A stretch of 64,000 bases of DNA from DASQUK01 sp963717085 (GCA_963717085.1 CAVQVM010000022.1:120775-184774); one strand, 5' to 3'; positions 38,001 to 45,973 are shown, numbered from the stretch's first letter. Made by a program: numbers and translations. The notes: generated by a model not told the origin, from the sequence alone.

Positions 38001-38273
38001 GCCGTCGCCACCCAGCCAGACCACCTTGTCCAACTCATCGGACCCGTACCCGAGGACGACGCTGGCCGGGAGCGCTGGTCCCGGCTCGCAGGTCGCGTCG
38101 AGGCCTACCGCGAGCATTGGGGCATCCAGCCGGAAGACATCCGCCATCCGCCCATCGACGGCACTCAATACCAGGAATGGAACGCAGCCGTGAAGACGGT
38201 CGAGATGATCGAGCGAATCAACCAGCCGCACCTGGACCATGGGCTCGAGCGTGGTCTGGGCATCGAGCTGTAA
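35083..38273 (+). pseudogene. MobF (TrwC/TraI-like) relaxase-helicase broken by four frameshifts
   Basis: The pieces join into one MobF protein. ATG 35083 starts MLSRGKVTPATVSYYTDTVA with the catalytic tyrosines and DDYYAGRGEAPG. A 1-nt loss near 35188 moves to the frame of 35250-36045 (FSAPKSVSALWATV; metal-binding QLHTHVLVSGRV). Shifts near 36045 and 36170 precede the helicase half (Walker A GPAGTGKSRTMG, VVVVDEASMV, YALTVHKAQGVTVD, YVGMTRGRHDN), and one near 37965 precedes the last ~100 residues. Separate functional subunits are unlikely because the catalytic Tyr and His parts are split. Recent decay or sequence error are both possible. Confidence 0.85.
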
Positions 38274-38678
38274 GCAACGCGATTCGCCAACGACATCCCG
38301 GTCGGCAGACAGTTCAGTCCGACACGTCACGGCAAGCACCAGGTCGTCGTTCTGGCGCTGCGGGACAACGGCCGGTCGCACGCCGAGCGGTCGATATGCG
38401 CTCCCGCTGTCGCGTTGGCCGCCGCCCTGGGTGCGCCGTTCTGCGTGCTACCCGGGGCCCACCAGGCCGTCATTCTGTCGCCTCGTTCGGTGCGCGCGGC
38501 CGGGCACAAGGCGTCAAGAGCAGCGACGCCCTCGCCATTCAACACTTGTATCCGTCGACGCGACGCGTGGGGCCGAGCTCGAGGCGACGGAGTGACACCC
38601 GCCGTCGTGTGGGCGAGCTCCGTCGCTGTGTTGAGAGCAGTCCTGCCCGCGGTCGAGGTCACTCGGCGAGGATCTTGA
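38274..38678 (+). pseudogene. unidentified open stretch after the relaxase
   Basis: The relaxase frame stays open after its stop codon and reads coherent-looking protein (FANDIPVGRQFSPTRHGKHQ, VVVLALRDNG, ALGAPFCVLPGAHQAVILSP) but has no good start codon before 38415. It overlaps the end of the opposing gene. It may be a fragment of a lost gene; no family recognised. Confidence 0.25.
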
Positions 38679-38895
38679 CCCCGGCGGTCTCGAGATCCTT
38701 CAGCTCGCCGACGATCCGGTCGATCTCCGCGTCTGCCCCCGCGACGACGCGATCCGTACGCTGCGCGAACAGGAAGCGTCCGAGCTGTTCGAGGTCGTCC
38801 GCGGCCTTGCGCCGAGCCTGGACGTCCTCGACCTTGTGCTCGACCCGTCCTCTCAGCTCCTGGGCTTGTTCCTTGGCGGTGTCGAAGAACCCCAT
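38659..38895 (-). CDS. small coiled-coil protein (78 aa)
   Basis: The ATG at 38895 has a GGGAGGA ribosome-binding site just upstream on the minus strand. The sequence begins MGFFDTAKEQAQELRGRVEH and is almost all helical with heptad character (ADAEIDRIVGELKDLETAGV). Similar short actinobacterial proteins exist, but no function is known to me. No membrane segment. It stands alone. Confidence 0.65.
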   Translation of the reverse strand: MGFFDTAKEQAQELRGRVEHKVEDVQARRKAADDLEQLGRFLFAQRTDRVVAGADAEIDRIVGELKDLETAGVKILAE

Positions 38896-39274
38896 GGGTC
38901 CTCCTCCCTCTACGCGCTCCGCTCGCAGGATAGCGATGGGGGCGACCTGCCCAAACTGCCCGCCGAGCTTGGCAATCTCTCTCTGCTCCTTGACTTCGAG
39001 CCCGCTGGTCGTAGCTTGAAGTCGAGGCAGCGCGAGAGGGGTGGTTGGCATGCCACTCGACCGGATCGTCGGGTCTCGTCGCATCGAGGGGATCGGCCTC
39101 CGTTTGCTCCGACCTCGGTCTCGAGCGGTGGTGGCCCGACCCGGCGAGCGTCGGGCACGCCCGCGAGGTCGGCCTCCTCCCCGAGGTCCGCATCCCGTGA
39201 GCTGACGGCATTCGCTGGCCAGGTCCGGGGTGGTGGTCCGCGGTGGATGTCCGGATGGAGGGAAAGGGAGACCA
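38896..39274. other. gene-free stretch
   Basis: Open frames here are not coherent in composition or start sites. The only element I can support is the ribosome-binding site GGAAAGGGAG for the next gene at its right end. Confidence 0.4.
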
Positions 39275-39709
39275 ATGGGAGCCAAGGAGAACCTGGAGCT
39301 GATCGAGGAGCTCCAGCAAGCAGCCCGTGATCGGGACTTCGACCGGTACGGCGCGTTGCTGACCGAGGACGCAGTCTTCCGCATGGCCGGTGTGCCCGGC
39401 TCGATGGGTGGCGTGACGACCGGAAGGCAAGCGGTCGTCGACCAGTTCCGCGCAACAGCCGGTGACAGCACCTTCGCGCTGAAGCAGATGTTCGGCGACG
39501 ACAAGCACGTGTGCGTGATCGGCAAGGTGGCCGCCGAACGATTCCCCGGCAACGCGTACCTCCAGGGCGCGGACCACCCGTACTCCACATACGAGTGCGT
39601 CGTGTACCGCATCAAGGGCGGCAGGGTGGCCGAGTCGACCGCCTACATCAACTGGCTCGACCCCTATGTCCAGGTCGGGTTGGTCGACGCCAGCAACCTC
39701 ACCACCTGA
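39275..39709 (+). CDS. SnoaL/NTF2-like protein
   Basis: A 144-residue protein with the cone-like NTF2 fold pattern: ENLELIEELQQAARDRDFDR, YGALLTEDAVFRM, GRQAVVDQFRA, YECVVYRIKGGRVAE. The family includes ketosteroid isomerase-like enzymes and non-catalytic binding domains; function here is open. ATG 39275 has GGAAAGGGAG upstream. The radical SAM gene starts 11 bp after its stop, so the two are probably cotranscribed. Confidence 0.75.
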   Translation: MGAKENLELIEELQQAARDRDFDRYGALLTEDAVFRMAGVPGSMGGVTTGRQAVVDQFRATAGDSTFALKQMFGDDKHVCVIGKVAAERFPGNAYLQGADHPYSTYECVVYRIKGGRVAESTAYINWLDPYVQVGLVDASNLTT

Positions 39710-39720
39710 GGAGGGAGGTC

Positions 39721-40815
39721 GTGAGCGGCGAGGCGCCGGCCACCTTCCCGACGAAGTATTGGCACCGCCTCCCCGATGGGCGAGTGCAGTGCGATGTCTG
39801 CCCGCGCGCCTGCCGCATGCAAGAAGGCCAGCGGGGTATGTGCTTCGTGCGCGGGCGGGTCGACGGCGAGGTGGTGCTGCTGAGCTACGGTCGCTCCTCG
39901 GGCTATTGCATCGACCCCGTCGAAAAGAAGCCGCTCAACCACTTCCTACCGGGATCGTCGGTGCTCTCCTTCGGCACGGCGGGGTGTAACTTGGCCTGCC
40001 GCTTCTGCCAGAACTGGGACATCTCCAAGTCGAAGGAGATGGACACGCTCGCCGACGCGGCGTCACCCGAGGGCATCGCCCGCGCCGCCAAGCAGCTGGG
40101 TTGCTCGAGTGTCGCGTTCACCTACAACGACCCGACGATCTTCATCGAGTACGCCATCGACGTCGCCGACGCCTGCCGCGAGCTAGGCATCAGGGCGATC
40201 GCGGTCACCGCTGGCTACATCTGTCCGGAGCCACGGCGCGAGTTCTACGGCCACATGGACGCGGCCAACGTCGACCTCAAGGCGTTCACCGAGGACTTCT
40301 ACAAGCACGTGTGCGTGGCCCACCTCGACCCGGTGCTGGAGACGCTCGAGTACCTGCGCCGTGAGACCGAGGTCTGGTTTGAGATCACGACGCTGTTGAT
40401 CCCGGGAAAGAACGACAGCGACGAGGAGATCGATGGGTTGACCTCGTGGGTCGCCGAGCATCTCGGCACCGACGTGCCCCTCCACTTCACGGCCTTCCAT
40501 CCGGACTTCAAGATGATGGACATCCCGCACACGCCGGCGGCCACGCTCACCCGCGCCCGCGAGTGGGGCCTCCGCAACGGTCTGGCGTACGTGTACACGG
40601 GCAACGTGCATGACCAGCCCGGGTCGAGCACGTGGTGCCCGGGATGCGGTGCTCTCCTCATGGAGCGCGACTGGTACGAGCTGGGACGGTGGCAGCTGAC
40701 CGACGACGGGCGCTGCCGGACCTGCGGACACCAGGTGCCGGGGCGCTTCGAAGGGCCACCGCAAGGCTGGGGCCGCCGGCGCGTCGCGGTGCGCCTGGCG
40801 GGTGCAGATACGTGA
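39721..40815 (+). CDS. amrS: AmmeMemoRadiSam-type radical SAM enzyme (AmrS)
   Basis: A 364-residue radical SAM protein related to pyruvate-formate-lyase activating enzymes. It has an N-terminal Cys motif (QCDVCPRACRMQEGQRGMCF), the cluster motif GCNLACRFCQNWD, then FTYNDPTIFIEYAIDVADAC and DLKAFTEDFYK, and a C-terminal zinc-like CPGCGALLMERDWYEL and CRTCGHQVPG. AmrS normally occurs with AmrA and AmrB (MEMO-like); neither is present here. GTG 39721 has GGAGGGAGG upstream. The reaction of this family is not established. Confidence 0.88.
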   Translation: MSGEAPATFPTKYWHRLPDGRVQCDVCPRACRMQEGQRGMCFVRGRVDGEVVLLSYGRSSGYCIDPVEKKPLNHFLPGSSVLSFGTAGCNLACRFCQNWDISKSKEMDTLADAASPEGIARAAKQLGCSSVAFTYNDPTIFIEYAIDVADACRELGIRAIAVTAGYICPEPRREFYGHMDAANVDLKAFTEDFYKHVCVAHLDPVLETLEYLRRETEVWFEITTLLIPGKNDSDEEIDGLTSWVAEHLGTDVPLHFTAFHPDFKMMDIPHTPAATLTRAREWGLRNGLAYVYTGNVHDQPGSSTWCPGCGALLMERDWYELGRWQLTDDGRCRTCGHQVPGRFEGPPQGWGRRRVAVRLAGADT

Positions 40816-40934
40816 CCACGACCGCCGAGGTGACCGGCTGGGTGCGTCACCGACCCGGTGACCGGAGGGTACGAACTCGACACTGGTCGCGGTCCGAGGG
40901 TCCACGCCGACGGGACGCGCTGGTGGTGGACTAA
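40812..40934 (+). CDS. short overlapping ORF (40 aa), doubtful
   Basis: GTG 40812 overlaps the amrS stop (GTGA), and the frame runs for 41 codons with a basic, Arg-rich product. It may be a remnant of a truncated partner gene of amrS. No family match recognised. Confidence 0.25.
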   Translation: MTTTAEVTGWVRHRPGDRRVRTRHWSRSEGPRRRDALVVD

Positions 40935-40940
40935 GCCGGC

Positions 40941-41018
40941 ATGGAGCCGTCTGGCTGGATCAGCCTCGGCGCTCGCGTGGCGGCCGTCTCGATCATCGTG
41001 AGCGGGTACCAGCCATGA
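40941..41018 (+). CDS. 25-aa micro-ORF coupled to the Cys-rich gene
   Basis: ATG 40941 starts MEPSGWISLGARVAAVSIIV, moderately hydrophobic, and its TGA overlaps the next ATG (ATGA at 41015-41018). The overlap suggests translational coupling. Too short for homology; could also be chance. Confidence 0.3.
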   Translation: MEPSGWISLGARVAAVSIIVSGYQP

Positions 41019-41248
41019 GCGCCGCCAACCCGTTCACACACCGCATCGTCGGCAGGAGCCGTGAAGACTACGTCGACATCTACACCTGCAAGGCGCGCGG
41101 TGTGTCAGCCACGACCGAGCGCGGTCATCCCGAGTGCCACCAGTGCGCCGACTGGTCGGGCTGCCAGAACGATTGCCCGTTGAGCCGGCTCACGTGCCCG
41201 TCCTGCGGCGCAACATGGGAGCGGTCATCCGGTGGTTCGCCAACCTAG
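41015..41248 (+). CDS. small cysteine-rich protein (77 aa)
   Basis: A metal-binding-looking protein: YTCKARG, GHPECHQCADWSGCQNDC, then SRLTCPSCGATWER, giving eight cysteines and several His in 77 residues. At least one zinc-ribbon-type CxxC pair (CPSC) is present; an Fe-S cluster is an alternative. Function unknown. It may be coupled to the micro-ORF before it and follows amrS, so it could belong to the same functional group. Confidence 0.55.
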   Translation: MSAANPFTHRIVGRSREDYVDIYTCKARGVSATTERGHPECHQCADWSGCQNDCPLSRLTCPSCGATWERSSGGSPT

Positions 41249-41296
41249 GGGGCCAGCGGCGCCGCTGCGCTGCGCGGCGTCCTTAGGCTCTTGACT

Positions 41297-41833
41297 ATGG
41301 ACATCGTCCGCATCAGCGATGAGCTGCGGTTCGCCCTGAGCGAGGGACCCGACGGCGAGGTGTACGACGTCCCGCTCGACCCCCGTGGCCTCGCAGGGGC
41401 GATTGGACGACAGCTCGGGTTGCCGGGGTACTACGGGCGCGGGGACGCGGCGACCGAGGTGCTGCTCGGCCTGGTCGATCCGCTCGAGAAGGTTCTCCGA
41501 GGAAAGACTCCGAAGGACTTCACGGACTGGAGCAAGAGGGTTCTCACCGCCGGCACCCAAAGGCTGAACCGTGAGGACTTGTGCTCGGCGATGAAGGCGT
41601 TTGGCTGGGACGATGACCAGCTGACCGGCGAGCCCAGACTCCGTGACCTGGCCAAGCACATCCGGCGCATGCTGATCGGCCGGCTGGTGGTGTGCACTAC
41701 CGAGATGCTGTCTCAGTGGAAGCGACAGGGGACGCTCGACCACGTGCAGCCTCGGCGGCGGAGGATCTCCCACCGGCAGGTCACCATCGACCGGGCGACG
41801 ACCCCCAAATACACGCCGCCTGGGCGGGTCTAG
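41297..41833 (+). CDS. hypothetical protein (178 aa)
   Basis: No family recognised. It begins MDIVRISDELRFALSEGPDG and has a mostly helical core (KTPKDFTDWSKRVLTAGTQR, DLCSAMKAFGWDDDQ) and a basic C-terminus. No signal or membrane segment. TAGGCT (41284-41289) lies 7 nt before ATG 41297, which fits the leaderless pattern and supports this start. Confidence 0.6.
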   Translation: MDIVRISDELRFALSEGPDGEVYDVPLDPRGLAGAIGRQLGLPGYYGRGDAATEVLLGLVDPLEKVLRGKTPKDFTDWSKRVLTAGTQRLNREDLCSAMKAFGWDDDQLTGEPRLRDLAKHIRRMLIGRLVVCTTEMLSQWKRQGTLDHVQPRRRRISHRQVTIDRATTPKYTPPGRV

Positions 41834-41906
41834 CGGCGAGCCGACAGCCGGGATCCGGCGCTACCTAGTCCGAGGCATCTCCTTGCGCCGCGTCGTCGGG
41901 CGCCCA

Positions 41907-42062
41907 CTACTCACAGCCGACGCCGTCACCGTCGCGGTCGAGACCATACACATCCGGTCCGATGACCCGGACAGTTCCCGTCTAGGCCGGGCCGTCTCCA
42001 CTTCCCCCAAGGCAGTCGACGTCGCTGGCGATGGGCACGCACGGGTCGTACGACGAGGCTGC
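41907..42062 (-). pseudogene. remnant of an Excalibur-domain protein
   Basis: The minus strand reads YDPCVPIASDVDCLGGSGDG, a stop, then VIGPDVYGLDRDGDGVGCE, the calcium-binding-like C-terminal module of secreted actinobacterial proteins. An in-frame TAG replaces the conserved Tyr before the second half, and no upstream coding part is seen. Confidence 0.5.
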
Positions 42063-42066
42063 CTAG

Positions 42067-42400
42067 TCACCGGTAGGCGGCGGCAAGCTCCTGGTAGGCG
42101 GCTTCAAGGTCCGAGCGGTCCAGGTCGCTCAAGGCGTCGTGGATCGCGTCGACGGTTGATGGTTGCAGTGCGTCGAGCAGGGGTTGGCTCGGGAACCCGC
42201 TGAGGCGCGCCAGCGTGTCGCCCAGGTCGCTGAGGCTGTCGTCGTCAACGGTCGTATGGAGACGGCTTGACTCCCTTCACGCACAGTTCCTTGTGGAACC
42301 GGCCGCCTTTGCGAAGGTCCTCGACGAATCGTGCGACGGCGACCACGAAGGCCTCCTGATCTGCGGTCAGCGCATCGCGCGTCAGACCGTGGCGGGCGGT
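42067..42400 (-). pseudogene. hypothetical protein gene with an internal frameshift
   Basis: Two helical segments in different frames read as one protein: TADQEAFVVAVARFVEDLRK, HKELCVKGVK and, after a shift near 42260, VDDDSLSDLGDTLARLSGFP and DRSDLEAAYQELAAAYR. No clear start codon. Family not recognised. Confidence 0.35.
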
Positions 42401-42524
42401 GGTCACCGGCCGTACCGGGCGAGCAGGGGTGCAGCGACCCGGTCGCGTCACAGATCCACAGGCAACATGGAATCGGGCTCGTCCTCGGTCTACAACCACG
42501 GCTCCCGGGCGTACCGTGGTGCCC

Positions 42525-42728
42525 GTGAACATCCTCCAGATCGCACCGGCCCTACACGGGGCCCAGATGCAGACCACGGAAGGCAGCTACCCGGTCGTCG
42601 TCTGGGTCCTCGTCGAGAACGACGACGGCAGCGACGACGTCATCGGCCTCGCCGTCGGTAGCAAAGGCGACAGGGCGCTGATCCCACCCGATCCGGGCAC
42701 CTTCGAGTCTTACAGTCAGTCGGGTTGA
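42525..42728 (+). CDS. small hypothetical protein (67 aa)
   Basis: Begins MNILQIAPALHGAQMQTTEG and continues VVVWVLVENDDGSDDVIGLA, a beta-rich small soluble protein. TACCGT (42512-42517) lies 7 nt before GTG 42525, the leaderless geometry used elsewhere here, which is the main support for its being real. Confidence 0.5.
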   Translation: MNILQIAPALHGAQMQTTEGSYPVVVWVLVENDDGSDDVIGLAVGSKGDRALIPPDPGTFESYSQSG

Positions 42729-43418
42729 TTGGACTACTGATCCAGGCGCTCCGGGTGCTGTCGTAGGCAGTCGGGTTGCAACCCGACGAACGGAATCGTG
42801 CACCGGCCACCACCCGGCGAGCATCAGCCCGCCAAACCCTCACAGGGTCTGCGCCGAGCGGACGCGGCCCGGCTATAGCGGAGTCCACGGTGGACGGGTA
42901 GCGATGAAGATGCGTACGCAAGGCGAGCGACAGGAGCAGCTGTCGGGATCGGTGCCGCCCGAGCCCGTGCCCCCACCCGAGCCCGTGTCGCCCCGCCCGA
43001 GCCGAGACCCCCGCCCGAGCCGAGACCCCATCCCGAGCTGGCAACCCCATTTGTGCCGTCGACAAGATGCGGTGCCGTCGAACACCCGATTCCCGATCGC
43101 TTGACTGGGCGCGGTGGCCGGGAGACCGGGGGCGCCGCTTCTCTGCGCGGTCGGATCGTGTGACCGGTGGACAAGGGCGCACCTCGGCCTGGGTAAGAGG
43201 ACCGGAGCCAGCCACTCGGGCCGGCCCGGGAACTAAAGACAGCGAACTTTGTCTACAGGTAGGGTGAAGTTTCTTCAACGCTGAGAGGGGCTTCGGCTCC
43301 ATGCGGCCCACCGCAGTCCCAACCCCAGCGCTCGATCGAGAGGGTGGGCGGCCGCGTCGATGTCGGTGCTAGTGGGCTGCTGGTATCGAGACCCGGTACA
43401 TCGTCCCGCGGTGGGGTG
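42729..43418. other. gene-poor stretch
   Basis: No ORF here has both a credible start and coherent composition. GTCGGGTTGCAACCCGAC (about 42768-42785) is a perfect 9-bp palindrome, and the block of tandem repeats at 42958-43048 lies inside. A proline-rich reading from ATG 42904 spans those repeats but is not convincing. Confidence 0.35.
42958..43048. repeat. GC-rich tandem repeat, about five copies of 18-20 bp
   Basis: Units of the type CCGAGCC(G/C)(A/T)GACCCCCGC follow each other; the two best copies (about 42995-43030) are identical over 17 bp. Confidence 0.5.
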
Positions 43419-43580
43419 GTGCCCGACTCCTGCAACAGGCCGGTTACCCACGCTGAACGTACCGCCGAGGGCGATGAGCTCGTCTACTGCGAGGCGCATG
43501 CCTACGGGCGCCGCACGACGATCAGGCTGCCGCTGGTGCCGGGGACGCGAGTCGGCGAGCAGCCCGAACTTCGCCGGTGA
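43419..43580 (+). CDS. small putative zinc-binding protein (53 aa)
   Basis: Starts PDSCNRPVTHAERTAEGDEL and continues VYCEAHAYGRRTTIRLP. The CNRPVTH...YCEAH pattern looks like a single zinc knuckle (Cys-His-Cys-His). Start codon uncertain (GTG 43416 or 43419). No family recognised. Confidence 0.4.
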   Translation: MPDSCNRPVTHAERTAEGDELVYCEAHAYGRRTTIRLPLVPGTRVGEQPELRR

Positions 43581-43784
43581 CTCGCACGACGACTTCTTCG
43601 GGACCGCACCTGAGCACCGAGCTTCTGACTGGGTGCGTTTCGCGCCTGGGGTGACTGTTCGGTGCATCACCGCCGGAGCCGCGGTCAGGACGACCTGGTC
43701 TCGCGTGTGAGCTTCTTGGCTGCTCGTGTCTCGTTCAGCGAGTTCCCGTGGGTCTTGCCGTGTGGGGGTTTGCGTGGCGGGTTG

Positions 43785-44105
43785 TCAGCCAGCAGCGGTC
43801 CTCGCCGGCGGGTGGCTTCTGGGATGTGCGTTGCTGCCGACGAGTAGGCCCAGCATCTCGCCGATGGTGCGTTCGCGGCTGATCGGGTCCCGCAGCGGCA
43901 GATGCTCTTGGATGCGATACCGGTTGCGGCGACCAGCCTTGTCTTTGACCACGTAGCCGGCGTCGACGAGGTCGGTGACGATGTCGTGGGCGCTGCGTTC
44001 GGTGACGCCGACCATGGCGGCGATGTCCCGGAGGCGCGCGCCGGGGTCGTGGGCAATGCACAGCAGCGCCCGGGCGTGGTTGGTGAGGAAGCTCCAACGT
44101 CTCAT
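43785..44105 (-). CDS. winged-helix transcriptional regulator (106 aa)
   Basis: A small ArsR/MarR-like winged helix: FLTNHARALLCIAHDPGARL, RDIAAMVGVTERSAHDIVTD, LVDAGYVVKDKAGRRNRY (wing). No ligand site is obvious. ATG 44105 is preceded on the minus strand by TATAGT (44114-44119) with an 8-nt gap. Its AT-rich upstream dyad is probably its own operator and also controls the divergent micro-ORF at 44237. A single helix-turn-helix with no effector domain suggests control by dimer or protein contacts. Confidence 0.78.
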   Translation of the reverse strand: MRRWSFLTNHARALLCIAHDPGARLRDIAAMVGVTERSAHDIVTDLVDAGYVVKDKAGRRNRYRIQEHLPLRDPISRERTIGEMLGLLVGSNAHPRSHPPARTAAG

Positions 44106-44107
44106 GG

Positions 44108-44170
44108 ACTCACACTATAACCCATATTCTAGAAATAAATTGCATGTTTTGAACTTCTAGTATATAGTGT
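44108..44170. promoter_or_regulatory. AT-rich divergent promoter with dyad
   Basis: An AT-rich island in GC-rich DNA. Plus strand: TTGCAT (44140-44145), 17-nt spacer, TATAGT (44163-44168), a near-consensus promoter pointing to 44237. Minus strand: TATAGT at 44114-44119. CACTATA/TATAGTG and CTAGAA/TTCTAG arms make a nested dyad that would suit the winged-helix protein. Confidence 0.65.
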
Positions 44171-44179
44171 TTGGTGAGT

Positions 44180-44217
44180 GCCGGAGCTGACTGTCGCCGA
44201 CGGTCAACCACTCCGGC
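44180..44217 (+). promoter_or_regulatory. hairpin in the 5' leader of the 27-aa ORF
   Basis: GCCGGAG (44180-44186) pairs with CTCCGGC (44211-44217), and TGAC/GTCA pairs inside. It lies between the promoter (44140-44168) and the ribosome-binding site (44225-44230), so it is in the transcript leader. Confidence 0.5.
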
Positions 44218-44236
44218 AGCAGAAAAGGAGCGCCGC

Positions 44237-44320
44237 ATGGAACCATTCCTTGTCGCGATTGTCGTCATCGTCGGCGGCGGCTTTCTGATCCGTTATCTGC
44301 GGGCACGCACCGCGCACTGA
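44237..44320 (+). CDS. 27-aa single-span membrane peptide
   Basis: ATG 44237 has AAGGAG at 44225-44230 with ideal spacing. The peptide begins MEPFLVAIVVIVGGGFLI and ends in a basic RYLRARTAH tail, so one transmembrane helix with the C-terminus inside. It has its own near-consensus promoter and a structured leader, and lies divergent from a winged-helix regulator. It could be a membrane-active toxin-like peptide or a small regulator. No homologue is known to me. Confidence 0.6.
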   Translation: MEPFLVAIVVIVGGGFLIRYLRARTAH

Positions 44321-44602
44321 CACGAACGGCCAGCGTTCGCAACCCCGACTCGGTGGGGTCGCCCCGTTTGAGTGGATGGACCGGACCTCCCGCCGTTTGT
44401 GTCCCTGCACAAGCCCGACGCCTCGTCTGAGGCCAACCAGAGGAGGCGTCATGCTTCACGCCCCACTTCTTCACCCCTTGGTGGGCCGAGCCCCCGCCCC
44501 GGCAATGCGGTCGATGCCGGTTGATGTCGAGGCGATCCCACCCTCTACTCCCGCCAGGCCGACCGGGCTGGCTATGCCCGCCCTGTCGAGCCGTTCTGCT
44601 GG

Positions 44603-45022
44603 GTGGCCACCCACACCGCACCGGCGTCGCCCACCGCGCGCGCGTCGCACCGGCGATACGTCGTGAGGACCGACCGACCGACCCCGCTGGCCGACGACCC
44701 CTACAACGGTTCCGATCCAATGTCGACGCATTCTCCCCACGGCGGGCCGTTAGAGGCGGCACAGCGCGTGTGGTACCACAGCCTCGAACTGGCTGACCAC
44801 TGCGACCAACTCGACCCGTCCGACCAGGCGCTCGCGTTGCTGCGTACGGCCCGCCACGACGCCGACACCATGACCCACGCCCTCGGTCTGGGACGCTCGC
44901 GAGCGCGCCACCCCTCCAACGACGAGACCACCCGCCGCGGCGTCCGGCTGTTAGAACGAGCCATCGCCTTCCTGGGCGTCGAAGCACAGCCAGGCCAGAT
45001 CGCCAGACCCGGGCCACGCTGA
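44603..45022 (+). CDS. hypothetical protein (start 44603 or 44720)
   Basis: The frame is coherent from GTG 44603; ATG 44720 gives a 100-residue form. The C-terminal part is helical: LEAAQRVWYHSLELADHCDQ, LDPSDQALALLRTARHDADT and TRRGVRLLERAIAFLGVEA. It resembles four-helix accessory proteins, but no family is recognised. Neither start has a good ribosome-binding site. The DNA from 44321 to 44602 holds no gene I can support. Confidence 0.45.
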   Translation: MATHTAPASPTARASHRRYVVRTDRPTPLADDPYNGSDPMSTHSPHGGPLEAAQRVWYHSLELADHCDQLDPSDQALALLRTARHDADTMTHALGLGRSRARHPSNDETTRRGVRLLERAIAFLGVEAQPGQIARPGPR

Positions 45023-45133
45023 ACCCGCGACCCCGCACCTGACGCCGTTTGCCGTCCGGGCGGCGACGCGTGGTGGTGAACACAAACCTCCACGCGCCGG
45101 TCGGGGCCCGGAACACGCGTGGTGTGCGTCGAC

Positions 45134-45973
45134 TCATCGCTTCTCCCTCCGGTGCCGCCGTCGGTACTCGCGCTGCGCTTGGGCCTTAGCGCAGGCGGCC
45201 GAGCAGAACATCACCCCGGTGGTGCGCTGCTGGTTCTTTCGGCTCCGACCCGACTGGCGGACGAACCGGGACTGGCACGTCTCGTTGGCGCAGACGCGGA
45301 CCGGTAGGCCCTCAACGATGAGGTTGAAGACCTGGGCGGCCAGACCAGTGAACAACCCGACCCGGGGCGCGCCGTACTCCAATCGTTCGCCGCTGAGCGG
45401 CAACGTTGTCCAGCTCCGAACGTAGGGCTGCAGGCCGCCGAGGCCAGCGTTGAGAACGCCGGTGAACCACACCCAGGCCGTGTCATCCTCGACCTCGTCC
45501 CTCATCCTGCCCGCTGGGTCGGCGATGCCTGCGGCCTCCCACGCAGACATGACCGGCTCACGGTCGAGCGCGGCGATCCAATGCAGGGTCATCGCCTGGG
45601 CGTGCCGCAGGTACAGCGCAATCTCATTGACGTGCAGAATCCCCTCGCGGGGTCGCTTGATATCGAGCCCGCAAGGCAACCCCAGGTCCTCCGGGGGTTG
45701 GGTGATAATGCCGTGTTCGGTAGTGAACGCGACGACGTCGTCAGCGTTGTCACACCGGACGCTGAGGAGCTGGCGCAGCACTAGCTCTTCTGGCAATGGC
45801 GCCCAGGTCGACGGGTCCCCGTAGGGCCGCAGCCAGCCCTTCGGGTCGACGCTCACCTTTCTCGCCCGCTGCACGAGCGGCGGGGGAAGGGGTGCATCCG
45901 GCCATGCCGTGAGACGAAACTGTTCCGCTGAGTGCAACTGGCTCACCCGTACTCCGTAGTACGTTGACCGCAT
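45134..45973 (-). CDS. CGNR zinc-finger protein
   Basis: A 279-residue protein whose C-terminal ~60 residues form a CGNR/ABATE-type zinc finger: VRVCANETCQSRFVRQSGRS followed by FCSAACAKAQAQREYRRRHR, with four cysteines and a very basic end. The N-terminal part is unknown and has no signal or membrane segment. Proteins with this finger are usually thought to be transcription or stress regulators. ATG 45973 is chosen; the open frame upstream overlaps the promoter region. Confidence 0.75.
   Translation of the reverse strand: MRSTYYGVRVSQLHSAEQFRLTAWPDAPLPPPLVQRARKVSVDPKGWLRPYGDPSTWAPLPEELVLRQLLSVRCDNADDVVAFTTEHGIITQPPEDLGLPCGLDIKRPREGILHVNEIALYLRHAQAMTLHWIAALDREPVMSAWEAAGIADPAGRMRDEVEDDTAWVWFTGVLNAGLGGLQPYVRSWTTLPLSGERLEYGAPRVGLFTGLAAQVFNLIVEGLPVRVCANETCQSRFVRQSGRSRKNQQRTTGVMFCSAACAKAQAQREYRRRHRREKR

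Larger units (their letters stand above)
31734..38273. mobile_element. tRNA-Gln-integrated mobilisable element (right border unknown)
   Basis: Directly after the tRNA lie, in order, an excisionase-like gene, a small coupled ORF, a tyrosine integrase and an XRE repressor (minus strand), then an HTH gene and a MobF-type relaxase/helicase (plus strand). This is the layout of an integrative mobilisable element. No conjugative secretion or TraB-type genes are seen. I found no repeat of the tRNA 3' end to mark attR; the end given is simply that of the relaxase and the element may extend well into 38-53 kb. Confidence 0.6.

Noticed and set aside
39170..39190. Right attachment site of the tRNA-Gln element (CCTCCTCCCCGAG)
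   Set aside because: Resembles the tRNA 3' end only over a short G/C run; a real att copy should match at least 15-20 bases including GGTTCGAGTCC.
42958..43048. CRISPR array
   Set aside because: Repeats are 18-20 bp, contiguous and without spacers, and no cas genes are present.
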